DNA from: Paraburkholderia sp. BL10I2N1
GTDB taxonomy: Bacteria > Pseudomonadota > Gammaproteobacteria > Burkholderiales > Burkholderiaceae
NCBI RefSeq assembly: GCF_004361815.1
Contig: NZ_SNWA01000002.1
Location: 2,976,001 to 3,040,000, forward strand
Length of the DNA stretch: 64,000 nt
Direction: 5' to 3'
Position 1 is the stretch's first letter. The number at the start of each line of letters is the position of its first letter. Of the stretch, positions 9,414-18,741 are shown piece after piece. The position numbers were made by a program, and so were the translations under genes. A model generated the notes under the pieces. The model did not search any database, was not told where the DNA came from, and saw only the letters and a program-made list of their open reading frames with translations.

Positions 9414-10256
9414 TCAGATCACCCGTTCGCGCAGCCAGGCGGAAGCGAGATCGATCGCGCTCACCACCACGATCACCATCAGCATCACGGCCGCCGTCTG
9501 CGCGTAGTCGAAGGAGCGGATCGCTTCGTACAGCACGACGCCGATCCCGCCGGCGCCGACCATGCCGACCACCATCGCCGAGCGCACGTTCGACTCGAAA
9601 CGGTACAGCGCGTAGGAAATCCACAACGGCATCACCTGTGGCAGCACGCCGTAGATGATTTCATCGAGACTCGTGGCGCCTGTTGCGCGCACCCCTTCCG
9701 CCGGGCGCGGATCGATGGCTTCGACCGCTTCGGCAAACAGCTTGGCCAGCACACCGGTCGTGTGGACCCACAACGCGAGCACGCCGGCGAACGGACCCAA
9801 ACCGACCGCGACGATGAACAGCATCGCGAACACCATCTCGTTGATCGCGCGGCACGCGTCCATCAGGCGGCGCACTGGCTGCACGACCCAGGCGGGCGCC
9901 ATGTTGGTCGCCGACATCAGGCCGAACGGTACGGCGCACACGAGCGACAGGGCCGTGCCCCACACCGCGACCGAAAGCGTCACGAGCATCTCGTGCACAT
10001 ACGTGCGCCGTTCGGTGAAGTCCGGCGGAAAGAAGTCTTTCGCGAACTGGCCCATGTTGCCGGAATCGGTCAGCAGATCGAGCGGACGCATGTCCGCGCC
10101 GTGCCACGATGCACCCAGCACCGCGATCGCGACGATCCAGCCGATGAGCGATACCCAGCTGCGCTTGCCGGCGCGCGCAGCCGGATGCCCGCTCGCGTGA
10201 CCCGCGGCGCCGGTGCGTTGCGGCTCACGGGCAGCCGTCAGGTCGACGCCGTTCAT
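9414..10256 (-). CDS. phnE: PhnE-type ABC transporter permease
   Basis: The 280-residue inner-membrane permease has a cytoplasmic N-terminus followed by about six helices. The cytoplasmic EAA-type loop reads [20 protein letters not shown] near residue 197, which contacts the ATPase, and the segment [20 protein letters not shown] is typical of PhnE. The start overlaps the end of the binding-protein gene as ATGA, so the two are translationally coupled. It is the last gene of the importer operon (ATPase, binding protein, permease). Confidence 0.88.
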   Translation of the reverse strand: MNGVDLTAAREPQRTGAAGHASGHPAARAGKRSWVSLIGWIVAIAVLGASWHGADMRPLDLLTDSGNMGQFAKDFFPPDFTERRTYVHEMLVTLSVAVWGTALSLVCAVPFGLMSATNMAPAWVVQPVRRLMDACRAINEMVFAMLFIVAVGLGPFAGVLALWVHTTGVLAKLFAEAVEAIDPRPAEGVRATGATSLDEIIYGVLPQVMPLWISYALYRFESNVRSAMVVGMVGAGGIGVVLYEAIRSFDYAQTAAVMLMVIVVVSAIDLASAWLRERVI

Positions 10257-11227
10257 TGCTTCGACGCAGCGGCGTTGAGCGCGCCAAGCTGGGCGTCGAG
10301 TGCGGCGAGCTGGGTCTGGCGGTCGCTGTCCGACAGATGCGTATCGCTTTCGATCTTCTGCTTCTTCTGGAACAGCGCGACCTGACGGATCGGCAGGAGC
10401 TGTGCGTCAGACGAAGCCGCGAAACCAGCGTAGCCCGTGATGCCGGCCATCACTTCCTTCTCGTGCGGATCGCTCTTCGCATAGTTCAGGAAGAAGTTGC
10501 GCAGCCTGTCTTTGGTTGCCTGCGGCAGATCCTTGCGCCACACGAGCGGATCCGACGGAATCAGCGGCGACGTCCACAGCACGCGCACCTGGGCGAACTT
10601 GTCCGGATGCTGCTTTTTCAGCGTATCGAGCATCTCGGTGTTATTGGTCGCAATGTCGATCTTGTTGTTCACGACAGCCAGCAGGTTCGCTTCGTGGCTC
10701 GACGGCAGCACGGTCTTGAACGAGGTTTGCACCGGCGCGTTGTGCTTCGCGAAAAGGTAATAGCCGGGGATCAGTGAGCCGGATGTCGAGTTCGGATCGC
10801 CGAAACCGAGCGTGACGTCCTTCGTATTCTTGAACACGTCGTCGAGCGTCTTGAAGCGGCTGTTGATGTTGGTGATGAGCACCGAGTTGTAACCCGAGTC
10901 GCCGTTTGCGTACACCGCCTTCGCGAAGACTTCGCCGTTCGAGCGGTCGACGGCTTCCATCGCCGACGCGTTGCCGAAGTAGCCGACCTGCACCTTGTTA
11001 AAGCGCATCCCTTCGATGATGCCCGAATAATCGGTAGCGAAGAACGCCTTCACGTTCAGGCCGGTCTGCTTGTTGAGATCGTCGATCAGCGGCTGCCAGC
11101 GTTGCTTCAGCACCGCCGACGAATCGGTCGAAATGATGCCGAGATTCAGGTCTTCGGCGCGGACAGCCTGGGTGGCGAGGCTGGCAAATGCGGCCATGCC
11201 GACGATCAGCGAGCGCAGGAGTTTCAT
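10253..11227 (-). CDS. phnD: PhnD-type phosphonate/phosphite ABC transporter binding protein
   Basis: This 324-residue exported protein has a signal peptide of about 24 residues ending AVRA before EDLNLGI. The body contains PhnD hallmarks: [21 protein letters not shown] near residue 65-85 and the anion-binding turn [15 protein letters not shown] near 140. It would deliver phosphonate, phosphite or a related oxyanion to PhnE. The start at 11227 is chosen because it begins the signal peptide; an upstream in-frame start would add 15 hydrophilic residues. No phosphonate-degradation gene (phnG-M, phnX, ptxD) is in the window, so the true ligand is open. Confidence 0.87.
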   Translation of the reverse strand: MKLLRSLIVGMAAFASLATQAVRAEDLNLGIISTDSSAVLKQRWQPLIDDLNKQTGLNVKAFFATDYSGIIEGMRFNKVQVGYFGNASAMEAVDRSNGEVFAKAVYANGDSGYNSVLITNINSRFKTLDDVFKNTKDVTLGFGDPNSTSGSLIPGYYLFAKHNAPVQTSFKTVLPSSHEANLLAVVNNKIDIATNNTEMLDTLKKQHPDKFAQVRVLWTSPLIPSDPLVWRKDLPQATKDRLRNFFLNYAKSDPHEKEVMAGITGYAGFAASSDAQLLPIRQVALFQKKQKIESDTHLSDSDRQTQLAALDAQLGALNAAASKQ

Positions 11228-11309
11228 TGGTTCAGTTTCCGTTGGATGAGCGTGTGTAGTGAGCGTGCGCAATCAGCGTGACCGGTCGGTGACCGGCATG
11301 CTGATGCGG

Positions 11310-12158
11310 TCAAACGGTGGGAGCGGGATCGAGCGTGAAGGCGTAGCGCGCGGACTGCGCGACAGTGCCCTCGCCGCTGCTCTTTTCGTCGAGCAGTTCG
11401 CGGGCGTCGTCGCCATAGAGTTGCTTGAGCAGTGCTGGCGTAAGCGCGCTGGACGGGCCGTCGTAGACCACCTTGCCGCGCCGCATGGCGACAGTGCGCG
11501 GGCAGTACTGCATGGCCATGTCGACCTGATGCAGCGACACGAGGACGGTCAGCTGATATTCGGCGTTCAGCGTGCGCAGCATTTCCATCACCCGGCGCGA
11601 TGACTCCGGATCGAGCGAGGCGATCGGCTCGTCGGCGAGAATGATGCGGGCGCGCTGCACGAGTGCGCGTGCCAGCGCCGCACGCTGCTGCTGGCCGCCC
11701 GACAGCGTCGCTGCGCGTTCATAAGCGTGCTCGGCGATGCCGACTTCGCTCAGCGCGTTCATTGAAAGCGTGCGCTCGGTGAGCGGGAAACGGCCTGTCA
11801 GACGACGCCACAGCGGCAGCCGCGCGAGGGCGCCGATCAGCACGTTGCTCTCTACCGACAGCCGGTTCACGAGGTTGAACTGCTGAAAGACGAAACCGAT
11901 ATCGCGCCGAATGCTTCGCACTTCACGCACGATGCGGCCGTTCTGCTGGATCGGCCGGCCGAGAATCGAGATCTGCGAGGGTTGCGCGTCCGATACCGTG
12001 AAGCCGGCAATGTGCCGCAAGAGCGTCGACTTGCCCGAGCCTGAGGCGCCGATCAGCGCGACCATTTCGCCCGGCTCGATGCGCAGATCGATTTCGTCGA
12101 GTGCCTTGCGGCCGTTGTTGAACGTCTTGCTGAGACGCTCAATGCGGATGGCTTCCAT
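11310..12158 (-). CDS. phnC: PhnC-type ABC transporter ATPase
   Basis: This is a 282-residue ATPase with Walker [10 protein letters not shown] at residues 37-45, signature [17 protein letters not shown], Walker [17 protein letters not shown] and the switch segment [11 protein letters not shown], which matches PhnC. The frame stays open far upstream, but homology begins at [13 protein letters not shown], preceded by GGAG and a 5-base spacer, so 12158 is the start. It energises PhnE and lies 82 bases upstream of phnD. The promoter should lie in the 279-base gap shared with the divergent M14 peptidase gene. Confidence 0.9.
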   Translation of the reverse strand: MEAIRIERLSKTFNNGRKALDEIDLRIEPGEMVALIGASGSGKSTLLRHIAGFTVSDAQPSQISILGRPIQQNGRIVREVRSIRRDIGFVFQQFNLVNRLSVESNVLIGALARLPLWRRLTGRFPLTERTLSMNALSEVGIAEHAYERAATLSGGQQQRAALARALVQRARIILADEPIASLDPESSRRVMEMLRTLNAEYQLTVLVSLHQVDMAMQYCPRTVAMRRGKVVYDGPSSALTPALLKQLYGDDARELLDEKSSGEGTVAQSARYAFTLDPAPTV

Positions 12159-12437
12159 GAATGCTCCGTCAAGGGATCCGACCGACAGCCGGAAAGTTGA
12201 CGGACATTCTAGAAAGCGTCTATGACAGTTGGGTGAAGGCATTGAGACATCTAGACGACTATATCTGTTGACGCACGATGCACGCAAACGTTCATGGGTT
12301 ATGTGACACCGCCATGACATGACGCCCGGTACTGTCGCATTGTTACGCTTCATTCGCTGTGGACGGGATATATTGGCGAAATTGACGTGTGCCGTCCCAA
12401 CGCCCCGAAAACTTTTCCAACGATACCCGGCGTCGCC

Positions 12438-13472
12438 ATGCAACCACTCAGCTTTCTTGCCGACAGCTTTGCGGAGTACGAAGATCTGAAGGCAATTCTG
12501 GAGGACGGCAGCGCCAGCTTCGAGATTCAGACCATCTGCGAAACACGCGTGCAAGGCCGCACCTTCGCAATCCATACGGCGAGCATTGGCTCGACTGATC
12601 CACGGGCGCCTGCCATCGGTTTCTTCGGGGGTATTCACGGCCTGGAGCGGATCGGCACGCAACTCGTGCTCGACTATATGCGCGCGTTGCTCACGCGGCT
12701 CGAATGGGACGAGCTGCTCGTGCGGCAGCTGCAATCGATTCGCCTGATTTTTATGCCGATCGTCAATCCCGGCGGCATGTGGGCAGCGACGCGCGCCAAT
12801 CCGAACGGCGTCGACCTGATGCGCAACGCGCCGCAGGATGCCGACGACCGCGTGCCGTTTCTTGCGGGCGGCCAGCGCCTCGGTGCATGGCTGCCGTGGT
12901 ATCGCGGGCGACGCGGCGCGCCGATGGAAGCGGAGGCAGAGGCGCTTTTGCGGGTCGTCGAAAGCGAACTGGCAATGCGCCCGCTCAGCTTTGCGCTCGA
13001 CTGTCATTCGGGTTACGGCTGGGGCGACAGCATCTGGTTCCCGTATGCCCGTACGCGCGAACTGATGCGCCACCTGCCGGAAATGTTCGCGTTGAAGACG
13101 ATGTTCGAACACGCCCATCCGCATCACGGCTATACGTTCGAGCCGCAAAGCCATCAGTACCTGCTGCACGGCGACCTGTGGGACTACGCATACGATCGTA
13201 CCCCGCCGACCAACGTTCTGCTGCCGATGACGCTCGAACTCGGCTCGTGGCTGTGGATCAAGAAGAATCCGTGGCAACTCTTCTCGCGCCAGGGCATGTT
13301 CAATCCGGTCAAGGCACATCGGACGGCGCGCGTTTTGAGGCGGCACGCGAACCTGCTTGAATTCCTGACGCGCGCAGCGTTCTCCGCGCAACGCTGGCTG
13401 CCGGAAGGCAAACGCAGGCAGCAGTTACAGCGAAGTGCGATCGACCACTGGTACCGCAAGGCGGGCACATGA
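12438..13472 (+). CDS. M14-family zinc carboxypeptidase-like protein
   Basis: The protein has 344 residues from the ATG at 12438. Likely zinc ligands are His67 and Glu70 in [10 protein letters not shown] and His190 in [11 protein letters not shown]; the general base is Glu267 in [10 protein letters not shown]. The basic and polar side-chain pocket lies in [21 protein letters not shown] (about 110-130). No signal peptide is visible, so it is probably cytoplasmic. An upstream in-frame GTG at 12387 would add 17 residues; neither start has a strong ribosome site. It overlaps the following hydrolase gene by ATGA. The substrate is unknown: M14 relatives cleave C-terminal amino acids or deacylate small amides. 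Confidence 0.8.
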   Translation: MQPLSFLADSFAEYEDLKAILEDGSASFEIQTICETRVQGRTFAIHTASIGSTDPRAPAIGFFGGIHGLERIGTQLVLDYMRALLTRLEWDELLVRQLQSIRLIFMPIVNPGGMWAATRANPNGVDLMRNAPQDADDRVPFLAGGQRLGAWLPWYRGRRGAPMEAEAEALLRVVESELAMRPLSFALDCHSGYGWGDSIWFPYARTRELMRHLPEMFALKTMFEHAHPHHGYTFEPQSHQYLLHGDLWDYAYDRTPPTNVLLPMTLELGSWLWIKKNPWQLFSRQGMFNPVKAHRTARVLRRHANLLEFLTRAAFSAQRWLPEGKRRQQLQRSAIDHWYRKAGT

Positions 13473-14260
13473 CGACATGGATCCTGCTGCGCGGGCTCAC
13501 GCGCGAAGCGAGGCATTGGGGACCTTTCCCGGGGCTGCTGCGCGCCGCGACGGATGCCGGCGATGTGCTGCTGCCTGACCTGCCCGGCAACGGCGCCTAC
13601 ACGCGTTTGCGTGCGCCGCTGGAGGTCGCCGATATGGTCGGTTTCGTGCGCCTTGCTGCACTGCAAAGCGGCGTGCCGGGACCATACCGGCTTCTGGCGA
13701 TGTCGCTTGGAGGGATGGTGGCGACCGCGTGGGCGCAGCGACATCCACAGGATATCGAACGAATTGTTCTCATCAATACCAGCATGCGGCCGTTCAGCCG
13801 CGCGCAGGAGCGCCTGCGGCCGGACGCGTGGCCGGATCTGCTGCGTGTTGCAGCGCACTGGGGTCACACGGGCGACGGGCAGGAGCCGGAGTCGCTCATT
13901 CATCGGCTTACATGTAACAACCGGAACAGCGTCAACGACGATCTCGCCGCGTGGTGTGCGATTCGCGCCAGCGCGCCTGTTGGCCGGGGCAACGCACTGC
14001 GCCAGCTCTTCGCCGCCGCGCGGTTCAGTGCAGGGCGGAGCGTGCCGCAATGTCCGGCCTTGATTCTTTCATCGGCAGATGACCGGCTCGTGAACCCGGT
14101 GTGTTCCGAACAGCTCGCCAACGCGTGGCGCGCGACGCATCGTCGTCATCCATGGGCGGGGCATGACCTGCCGCACGACGACCCTGAATGGACTTGTGAA
14201 GCCATCGCGACGTGGCTTGCTCAGGCGCCCCTTTCGACGCACACGCCCATTTCTCAGTGA
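13469..14260 (+). CDS. Alpha/beta-hydrolase
   Basis: This is a 263-residue cytoplasmic alpha/beta-hydrolase. The nucleophile elbow is LLAMSLGGMVA with Ser79 (Ala replaces the usual first Gly), the oxyanion region is near ILLRGLTREARHWG, the acid is probably in SSADDRLVNP near 205 and the histidine in WAGHDLPHDDP near 230. It starts inside the stop of the M14 peptidase gene (ATGA), so the two are co-translated and may act in one pathway, for example successive cleavage of amide and ester bonds. The substrate is not recognisable. Confidence 0.75.
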   Translation: MTTWILLRGLTREARHWGPFPGLLRAATDAGDVLLPDLPGNGAYTRLRAPLEVADMVGFVRLAALQSGVPGPYRLLAMSLGGMVATAWAQRHPQDIERIVLINTSMRPFSRAQERLRPDAWPDLLRVAAHWGHTGDGQEPESLIHRLTCNNRNSVNDDLAAWCAIRASAPVGRGNALRQLFAAARFSAGRSVPQCPALILSSADDRLVNPVCSEQLANAWRATHRRHPWAGHDLPHDDPEWTCEAIATWLAQAPLSTHTPISQ

Positions 14261-14878
14261 CAGTACGAAGTCAGGCCGAAATTATCGGATGAAGCATATC
14301 CGTCAGATATGTTGCACTGCGAACCAACGGATAAAAATGAGTTGAGGTCAAGCGGGTTTACCCGTCCCGCAAATGAGTGATACGGCCAGATAGAAGCGGC
14401 GGGGTAAATCCGCTCTATCTCAAAAAGATACGTTTTCGAGATCGTGCGGGCTGATTCTTTCGCCACCTTACATGCGTGCGGTATCCCGCAGAAACCAAGC
14501 CGGACAAGGCTTCGCCCCCAAATGGTGGGAGCCGCAAGCACCGGTCCGGCCTGCAGTTCCCGATTCGGCCCGACAAAAGCGAAACGTTTTTCCGTGAGCC
14601 GGTTCCGCACGAGAAATGCGCGCTAACCTGTTGAATTAACGACAATTGTGCGATCGCACAAAGTGTGCGTACCCCAATTCGATATCACGATGCGTTTCAA
14701 AATCGCAACATAAAATGGCAGGGAAAACCCTTATAAAAATATTCCGCATTGCGGAAAATATTACTTTGTCTTTAATTTCAAATACTTACCAACATGGCAT
14801 CGCCTATGCGTTTAGGTGCGGCGGATTGGTGATGTTTGCCAAGCCGCCCCACCCCCGAATGAACATCAGGAGGATCCC
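14261..14878 (+). promoter_or_regulatory. Upstream region of the Fap-like operon, with two palindromes and a possible sigma-54 promoter
   Basis: No gene is supported here. The second half is AT-rich compared with its surroundings. It holds a perfect 16-base palindrome TTGTGCGATCGCACAA (14646-14661) and a second dyad TTCCGCA-T-TGCGGAA (14742-14756). At 14795-14810 TGGCATCGCCTATGCG has GG and GC separated by 10 bases, as in -24/-12 promoters, though with mismatches to the consensus. The first gene of the operon begins at 14879. This is the likely control region; the factors that bind are unknown. Confidence 0.45.
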
Positions 14879-16111
14879 ATGCGAAAGACTTTACTGGCGT
14901 CCGCTGCGGCCTTGGCTCTAGGCTTCAGTGGCTACGCGATGGCAAATCCATGTAGTGACAACGCGAAGTCCTGTGACCAGACATCCACGTCGGGTGCCAA
15001 CTCGCTGACCAGCAGCGCAACCAACACTCAAACCACCGGCAGCGGTAGCAATGCCAACGAAATTGCCTCTGGCGCGAGCGTCTGGCAGGACTCCTTCAAC
15101 AGCACCAAGGTCGTCGCACTGAGCAAACTGGACGGGACGGTAAGTAACGTCAGCGTCTACGGGATCGGCAACGTTGCCAAGAACTTCGGCAGTGCTGCAG
15201 GCGGTAGCGGTGGCAAGGGTGGTTCCGGCTGGGGCGGCACGGGCAACGGCGGCAACGGCGGCAACGGCGGTGCTGGCGGCAACGGCGGCAGCGGCGGCAG
15301 CGCAACCAATGGCAGCGCGACGGCAGGCTATGCCTCTAACGGCAGCGCAACGGCCGGCGATGGCATTGGGGGTGACGGCGCCAAGGGCGGCAGTGCGCAC
15401 GCAGGCGGCACCCAGGGTGGCAACGGCACCGGCAAGGGCGGCTGGGCAGCGGCAGGCAGCCTGGCAGCTGGCGGTATTGCTGCGGGCGCTGGCGGCTCCG
15501 CAGGTGGCAACGGCGGCGGCGGCGGCGGCGGCGGATCCGGCGGCGACGGTGGCGGCGCTCATGCGTTCAAGCACTCGACCGCGACGGCGACGTCGGCAGG
15601 CGGTGCGGGCGGCGCGGGCGCAGCGGGCGGCGCAGGCGGCGGCACGGGCGGCGCGGGCTCAGGTACAGGCGGAGCGGCGACGACTGGCGCGACCTCCGGT
15701 ACCGGCGGTGCGGGTAGCGGCACGGGCGGTGCAGGCGGCGCTGCGACAGCCACGGCTGGCGCGGGCGCTGCAGGCGGCACGGGCACCGGCGGTAGCGCGA
15801 CCAACGGCGGCGCAAGCACCATGGCGTCGAACGGCAGCGCAACGGCAGGCGTAGGCGCAGCTGGAGCAGCTGGTGGTGCGGGCGGCGCAGGTGGCACGGG
15901 CGCAGGCGGCGTAGGCAACGGAGCAGTCGGCGGTGCCGGCGGCGCCGGTGGGACCAATTCCGTCAATGCTGGCACTTTCGACATGGCTAACACCATGACG
16001 GGCGCGGCTCAGTCGGCAGCGGGCATCGTGGTGATGAACCAGAACAGCGGTGCGGCGTCGCTTGTGCAACAGGCCGTCACTGTTCAGGCGAATCTGACTG
16101 TTGGCCATTAA
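14879..16111 (+). CDS. Secreted Gly/Ala-rich protein, putative fibre subunit of Fap-like system (paralogue 1)
   Basis: This 410-residue protein has a signal peptide (about 1-22, ending GYAMA before NPCSDN). Residues 23-106 form a conserved head with two cysteines (25 and 32) and many Ser, Thr and Asn. Residues 107-359 are Gly/Ala-rich low complexity with recurring GGAGG, GNGG and NGSATAG motifs. Residues 360-410 form a conserved tail, including AAGIVVMNQNSGAASLVQQA, whose spaced Asn/Gln resembles Fap and curli repeats. The next gene is a same-length paralogue, and a C39 peptidase and FapF-like pore gene lie downstream, so export to the cell surface is inferred. AGGAGGA lies 5 bases before the ATG. 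Mycobacterial PGRS proteins look similar in composition but lack this head and tail. Confidence 0.75.
   Translation: MRKTLLASAAALALGFSGYAMANPCSDNAKSCDQTSTSGANSLTSSATNTQTTGSGSNANEIASGASVWQDSFNSTKVVALSKLDGTVSNVSVYGIGNVAKNFGSAAGGSGGKGGSGWGGTGNGGNGGNGGAGGNGGSGGSATNGSATAGYASNGSATAGDGIGGDGAKGGSAHAGGTQGGNGTGKGGWAAAGSLAAGGIAAGAGGSAGGNGGGGGGGGSGGDGGGAHAFKHSTATATSAGGAGGAGAAGGAGGGTGGAGSGTGGAATTGATSGTGGAGSGTGGAGGAATATAGAGAAGGTGTGGSATNGGASTMASNGSATAGVGAAGAAGGAGGAGGTGAGGVGNGAVGGAGGAGGTNSVNAGTFDMANTMTGAAQSAAGIVVMNQNSGAASLVQQAVTVQANLTVGH
15197..15955 (+). repeat. Gly/Ala-coding low-complexity tract in paralogue 1
   Basis: GGC-based codons encode about 250 residues of Gly, Ala, Ser, Asn and Thr. The tract includes an uninterrupted run of GGC codons near 15510-15535. 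Such DNA is prone to slippage and unequal crossing-over with the matching tract in the next gene. Confidence 0.7.
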
Positions 16112-16127
16112 GGAACAGGAGGCTGTT

Positions 16128-17360
16128 ATGCGAAGAACTTTAATGGCCTCCGCTGTAGCCCTGGCCCTGGGCTTCAGCGGATACGCCATGGCCAATCCAT
16201 GTAGTGACAACGAGAAGTCGTGCGATCAGAAGTCAACGTCTGGAGCGAACAGTCTCACCAGTACCGCGACCTCGACTCAAACGACAACCACCGGCAGCAA
16301 TGCCAATGAGGTGGCTTCTAATGCTTCGGTCACGCAGGACTCCTTCAATCACACGAAGGTTGTCGCGCTGAGCAAGCTGGAAGGCTCGGTCACCTATGTG
16401 GGTGTAACAGGCATCGGCAACGTCGCCAAGAACTGGGGCAGTGCCGCAGGCGGCAGCGGCGGCAAGGCTGGCAACGGCTATGGCGGTGCTGCCTACGGCG
16501 GCAATGGCGGCAATAGCGGCAATAGCGGCAGCGGTGGCGATGGTGGCACCGCGAAGAACGGCAGCGCGAAGGCCGGCGACGTCACCAACGGCAGTGCCAC
16601 AGCTGGCATCGGCTATGGCGGCGACGGCGGCAAGGGCGGCTCCGCGAGTGCAGGTGGCACGCAGGGCGGCAGCGGCTACGGCAAGGGCGGGTCGGCCCTG
16701 GGCGTGAGCGTAGCCGCAGGCGGTGTGGCCGTTGGCCTGGGCGGTAAGGATAGCGGCAATGGTGGCAAGGGCGGCAGCGGCGGAGGCGGCGGCGACGGTG
16801 GCGGTGCAAGTGCTGCCCGTCACTCCACGGCAACCTCGACGTCGGCGGGCGGCGCGGGCAGCGCGGGTGGCGCTGGCGGCGCAGGCGGCGGCACCGGCGG
16901 GGTAGCCACGGCTACCGGAGGTGCGGCCACGACCGGCGCGGTCACGGCATCGGGCGGTGCAGGTACGGGCACCGGCGGTGCGGGTGGCGCTGCGACGGCC
17001 ACGGCTGGCAATGGCGGCGCGGGCGGCACGGGTACCGGCGGCAGCGGTACCAACGGCAGCGCGATGTCGACCGCCACCAATGGCAGCGCGACCGGAGGCG
17101 CAGGTGCAGCAGGTGCGGCAGGTGTTGCAGGTGCAGCGGGTGCGACCGGGACTGGCGGCGTTGGCAACGGTGGTGTTGGCGGCGCGGGCGGTGCAGGCGG
17201 CACGAACACTGTCAATGCCGGCACGTTCGACGCGTCTAACACCATGACGGCGGCGGCTCAGTCGGCAGCGGGCATCTCGGTCATGAACCAGAGCAGTAGC
17301 ATGGCTTCCTTCGCGCAACAAGCTGTCACCGTTCAGGCGAATCTGACTGTCGGACATTGA
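16128..17360 (+). CDS. Secreted Gly/Ala-rich protein, putative fibre subunit of Fap-like system (paralogue 2)
   Basis: This protein is also 410 residues long and aligns without gaps to the preceding one over the first 110 residues: signal peptide ending GYAMA, NPCSDN with cysteines 25 and 32, and the segments SKLEGSV and TGIGNVAKNWGSAAGG. Residues 107-359 are again Gly/Ala-rich but differ in order, and the last 51 residues repeat the tail with AAGISVMNQSSSMASFAQQA. It starts 16 bases after the stop of paralogue 1, with AGGAGG 5 bases before the ATG, so the two form a tandem duplication in one operon. Equal length despite low complexity suggests selection on fibre geometry. No known enzyme or binding domain is visible. 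Confidence 0.75.
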   Translation: MRRTLMASAVALALGFSGYAMANPCSDNEKSCDQKSTSGANSLTSTATSTQTTTTGSNANEVASNASVTQDSFNHTKVVALSKLEGSVTYVGVTGIGNVAKNWGSAAGGSGGKAGNGYGGAAYGGNGGNSGNSGSGGDGGTAKNGSAKAGDVTNGSATAGIGYGGDGGKGGSASAGGTQGGSGYGKGGSALGVSVAAGGVAVGLGGKDSGNGGKGGSGGGGGDGGGASAARHSTATSTSAGGAGSAGGAGGAGGGTGGVATATGGAATTGAVTASGGAGTGTGGAGGAATATAGNGGAGGTGTGGSGTNGSAMSTATNGSATGGAGAAGAAGVAGAAGATGTGGVGNGGVGGAGGAGGTNTVNAGTFDASNTMTAAAQSAAGISVMNQSSSMASFAQQAVTVQANLTVGH

Positions 17361-17551
17361 GTCAGAGTCGGCTGTGCGTGAATGCGGGGGAATCTGCCGT
17401 GGGGCGTATATCCAAAACGCCTCACGGCAATCGTCCCAACGTCAGGTGGACAACGTGGCCGGTGCACGGCGGGCAGCCCGCACGGCACAGGTCACAGATA
17501 TCCGGTCTTCGTGCAGTCGCCGCTGACTGCACAGAGGCCAGGGAGACATCC

Positions 17552-18046
17552 ATGCAAGCGCGAAAGAGCGTTTCGCTGCTGGTATTACCGGTCGTGATGG
17601 CGATGGCTGCCTTCTCCGCGCAGGCGGCGGATGGGTTGTCTTCACCCCAGCCGGCGGCGCAAGCCGCTGCGGCAGGTGACCGGCCGGCTGCATCCGCGGA
17701 TACGTCTGTGTCCGTCGCGTCCGCGACCACTTCCACTGCAACAACAGGCACTCGCTCAACGACTTCCAGTGCCACGGCGTCCCAACCGGCTCAGCAGGAC
17801 GGCTTCGGTGTAGCAATGACTTCCGAGCAACTGGACGCATATCGGGGCGGTGACGCGCTGGTTGGCCAGAACAACTTGACCGGTACGGTCTCCGACAACA
17901 CGGCTTACAAGGTTTCAACCGGCTCGAACGCGATAACCGGGGGCTCGTTCGCGAGTTCAAGCGGTCTGCCGACGGTCATCCAGAATACCGGCGCCAACGT
18001 GCTCATCCAGAATGCGACTGTCCTGAACGTGCACTTTGGGGATTGA
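17552..18046 (+). CDS. Small exported protein with leader-like double-glycine motif, Fap-like locus
   Basis: This 164-residue protein has a signal peptide ending SAQA near residue 25. A Ser/Thr/Ala-rich linker follows (about 28-85). The motif MTSEQLDAYRGG ends at residue 100 and resembles double-glycine leaders cut by C39 peptidases. The last 64 residues contain GLPTVIQNTGANVLIQNATV, with regularly spaced Asn, Gln and hydrophobic residues as in amyloid-forming segments. The C39 peptidase gene follows after 3 bases, so this protein is a good candidate substrate. GGGAG lies upstream of the ATG; the frame stays open further upstream, but the signal peptide fixes the start. I do not recognise a named family with certainty. 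Confidence 0.75.
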   Translation: MQARKSVSLLVLPVVMAMAAFSAQAADGLSSPQPAAQAAAAGDRPAASADTSVSVASATTSTATTGTRSTTSSATASQPAQQDGFGVAMTSEQLDAYRGGDALVGQNNLTGTVSDNTAYKVSTGSNAITGGSFASSSGLPTVIQNTGANVLIQNATVLNVHFGD

Positions 18047-18049
18047 GTG

Positions 18050-18736
18050 ATGAAATCCGTCGCTGTGTGCATCGCGCTCTCGTGCGGGGTCTTGATGTCG
18101 GCCGCGCTCGCGGATCCGATCGACATCGCCGATCCTTCTGGCGGGTACTACGCGTTGCACGTGACGAGCCTGAAAGAAGCCCGCTTCAAGCGGACCGTCA
18201 GGCAGCAGTACGACTTCAGTTGCGGCTCGGCTGCGTTGGCGACGCTGCTGACGTATCAATACGATTTTCCGGTCACCGAACAGCAGGCCTTCGCCGAAAT
18301 GTTCGAGCACGGCGACCAGGAGAAGATTCGCAGGGAAGGTTTCTCTCTGCTCGATATCCGCAATTTTCTGACATCGCGAGGCTTCGAGGCTGACGGTTAT
18401 GAGGTTCCGCTGGAAAAACTCGAGCAGACCCAAACGCCTGCGATCGTGCTGATCGTCGAACATGGCTATCACCACTTCGTCGTCGTCAAGGGGGTACGCG
18501 GTGGGCGGGTCCTGGTAGGCGATCCCGCCACCGGCACGCATGCCATGTCGAAGGAGAGTTTCGAGGAGAAGTGGCAAGACCGCGTGCTGTTCGTCATTCA
18601 CAACCGACATGAACAGTCGAGGTTCAATGATCTGCGGGACTGGCATGTCGCGCCGGACGCCCCGCTGTATACGGGCATTCCACGCGAGGGTCTGTTCAGT
18701 GTGGTGGTTCCGAAACTCGGCCCAGGTGAATTCTGA
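18050..18736 (+). CDS. Periplasmic C39-family cysteine peptidase (FapD-like)
   Basis: This 228-residue protein has a signal peptide ending SAALA near residue 21. A C39 fold follows (about 45-165): the oxyanion Gln and nucleophile Cys58 in RQQYDFSCGSAALATLL, His141 or His142 in EHGYHHFVVVKG and the acid Asp158 in VLVGDPATG. There is no ABC-exporter part, so it acts alone in the periplasm, as FapD does in the Pseudomonas Fap system. C39 enzymes cut after a double glycine; both neighbouring exported proteins have LDxxRGG. A GTG one codon upstream is an alternative start. It lies directly after the small GG-motif gene and 5 bases before the repeat protein gene. Confidence 0.87.
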   Translation: MKSVAVCIALSCGVLMSAALADPIDIADPSGGYYALHVTSLKEARFKRTVRQQYDFSCGSAALATLLTYQYDFPVTEQQAFAEMFEHGDQEKIRREGFSLLDIRNFLTSRGFEADGYEVPLEKLEQTQTPAIVLIVEHGYHHFVVVKGVRGGRVLVGDPATGTHAMSKESFEEKWQDRVLFVIHNRHEQSRFNDLRDWHVAPDAPLYTGIPREGLFSVVVPKLGPGEF

Positions 18737-18741
18737 GAGCG

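Noticed and set aside
14646..14661. CRP binding site
   Set aside because: The palindrome has TGTG and CACA, but the spacing and TGTGA/TCACA pattern do not fit; it was kept only as an unassigned palindrome.
14918..17357. Long Ala/Arg- and Pro-rich frames on both strands across the Gly-rich genes
   Set aside because: They follow from GGC-based repeats read in other frames. Only the plus frames have signal peptides, ribosome sites and conserved ends.
14879..17360. Mycobacterial PE_PGRS-type proteins
   Set aside because: There is no PE domain, and the head, tail and gene neighbours differ; only the glycine-rich composition is shared.
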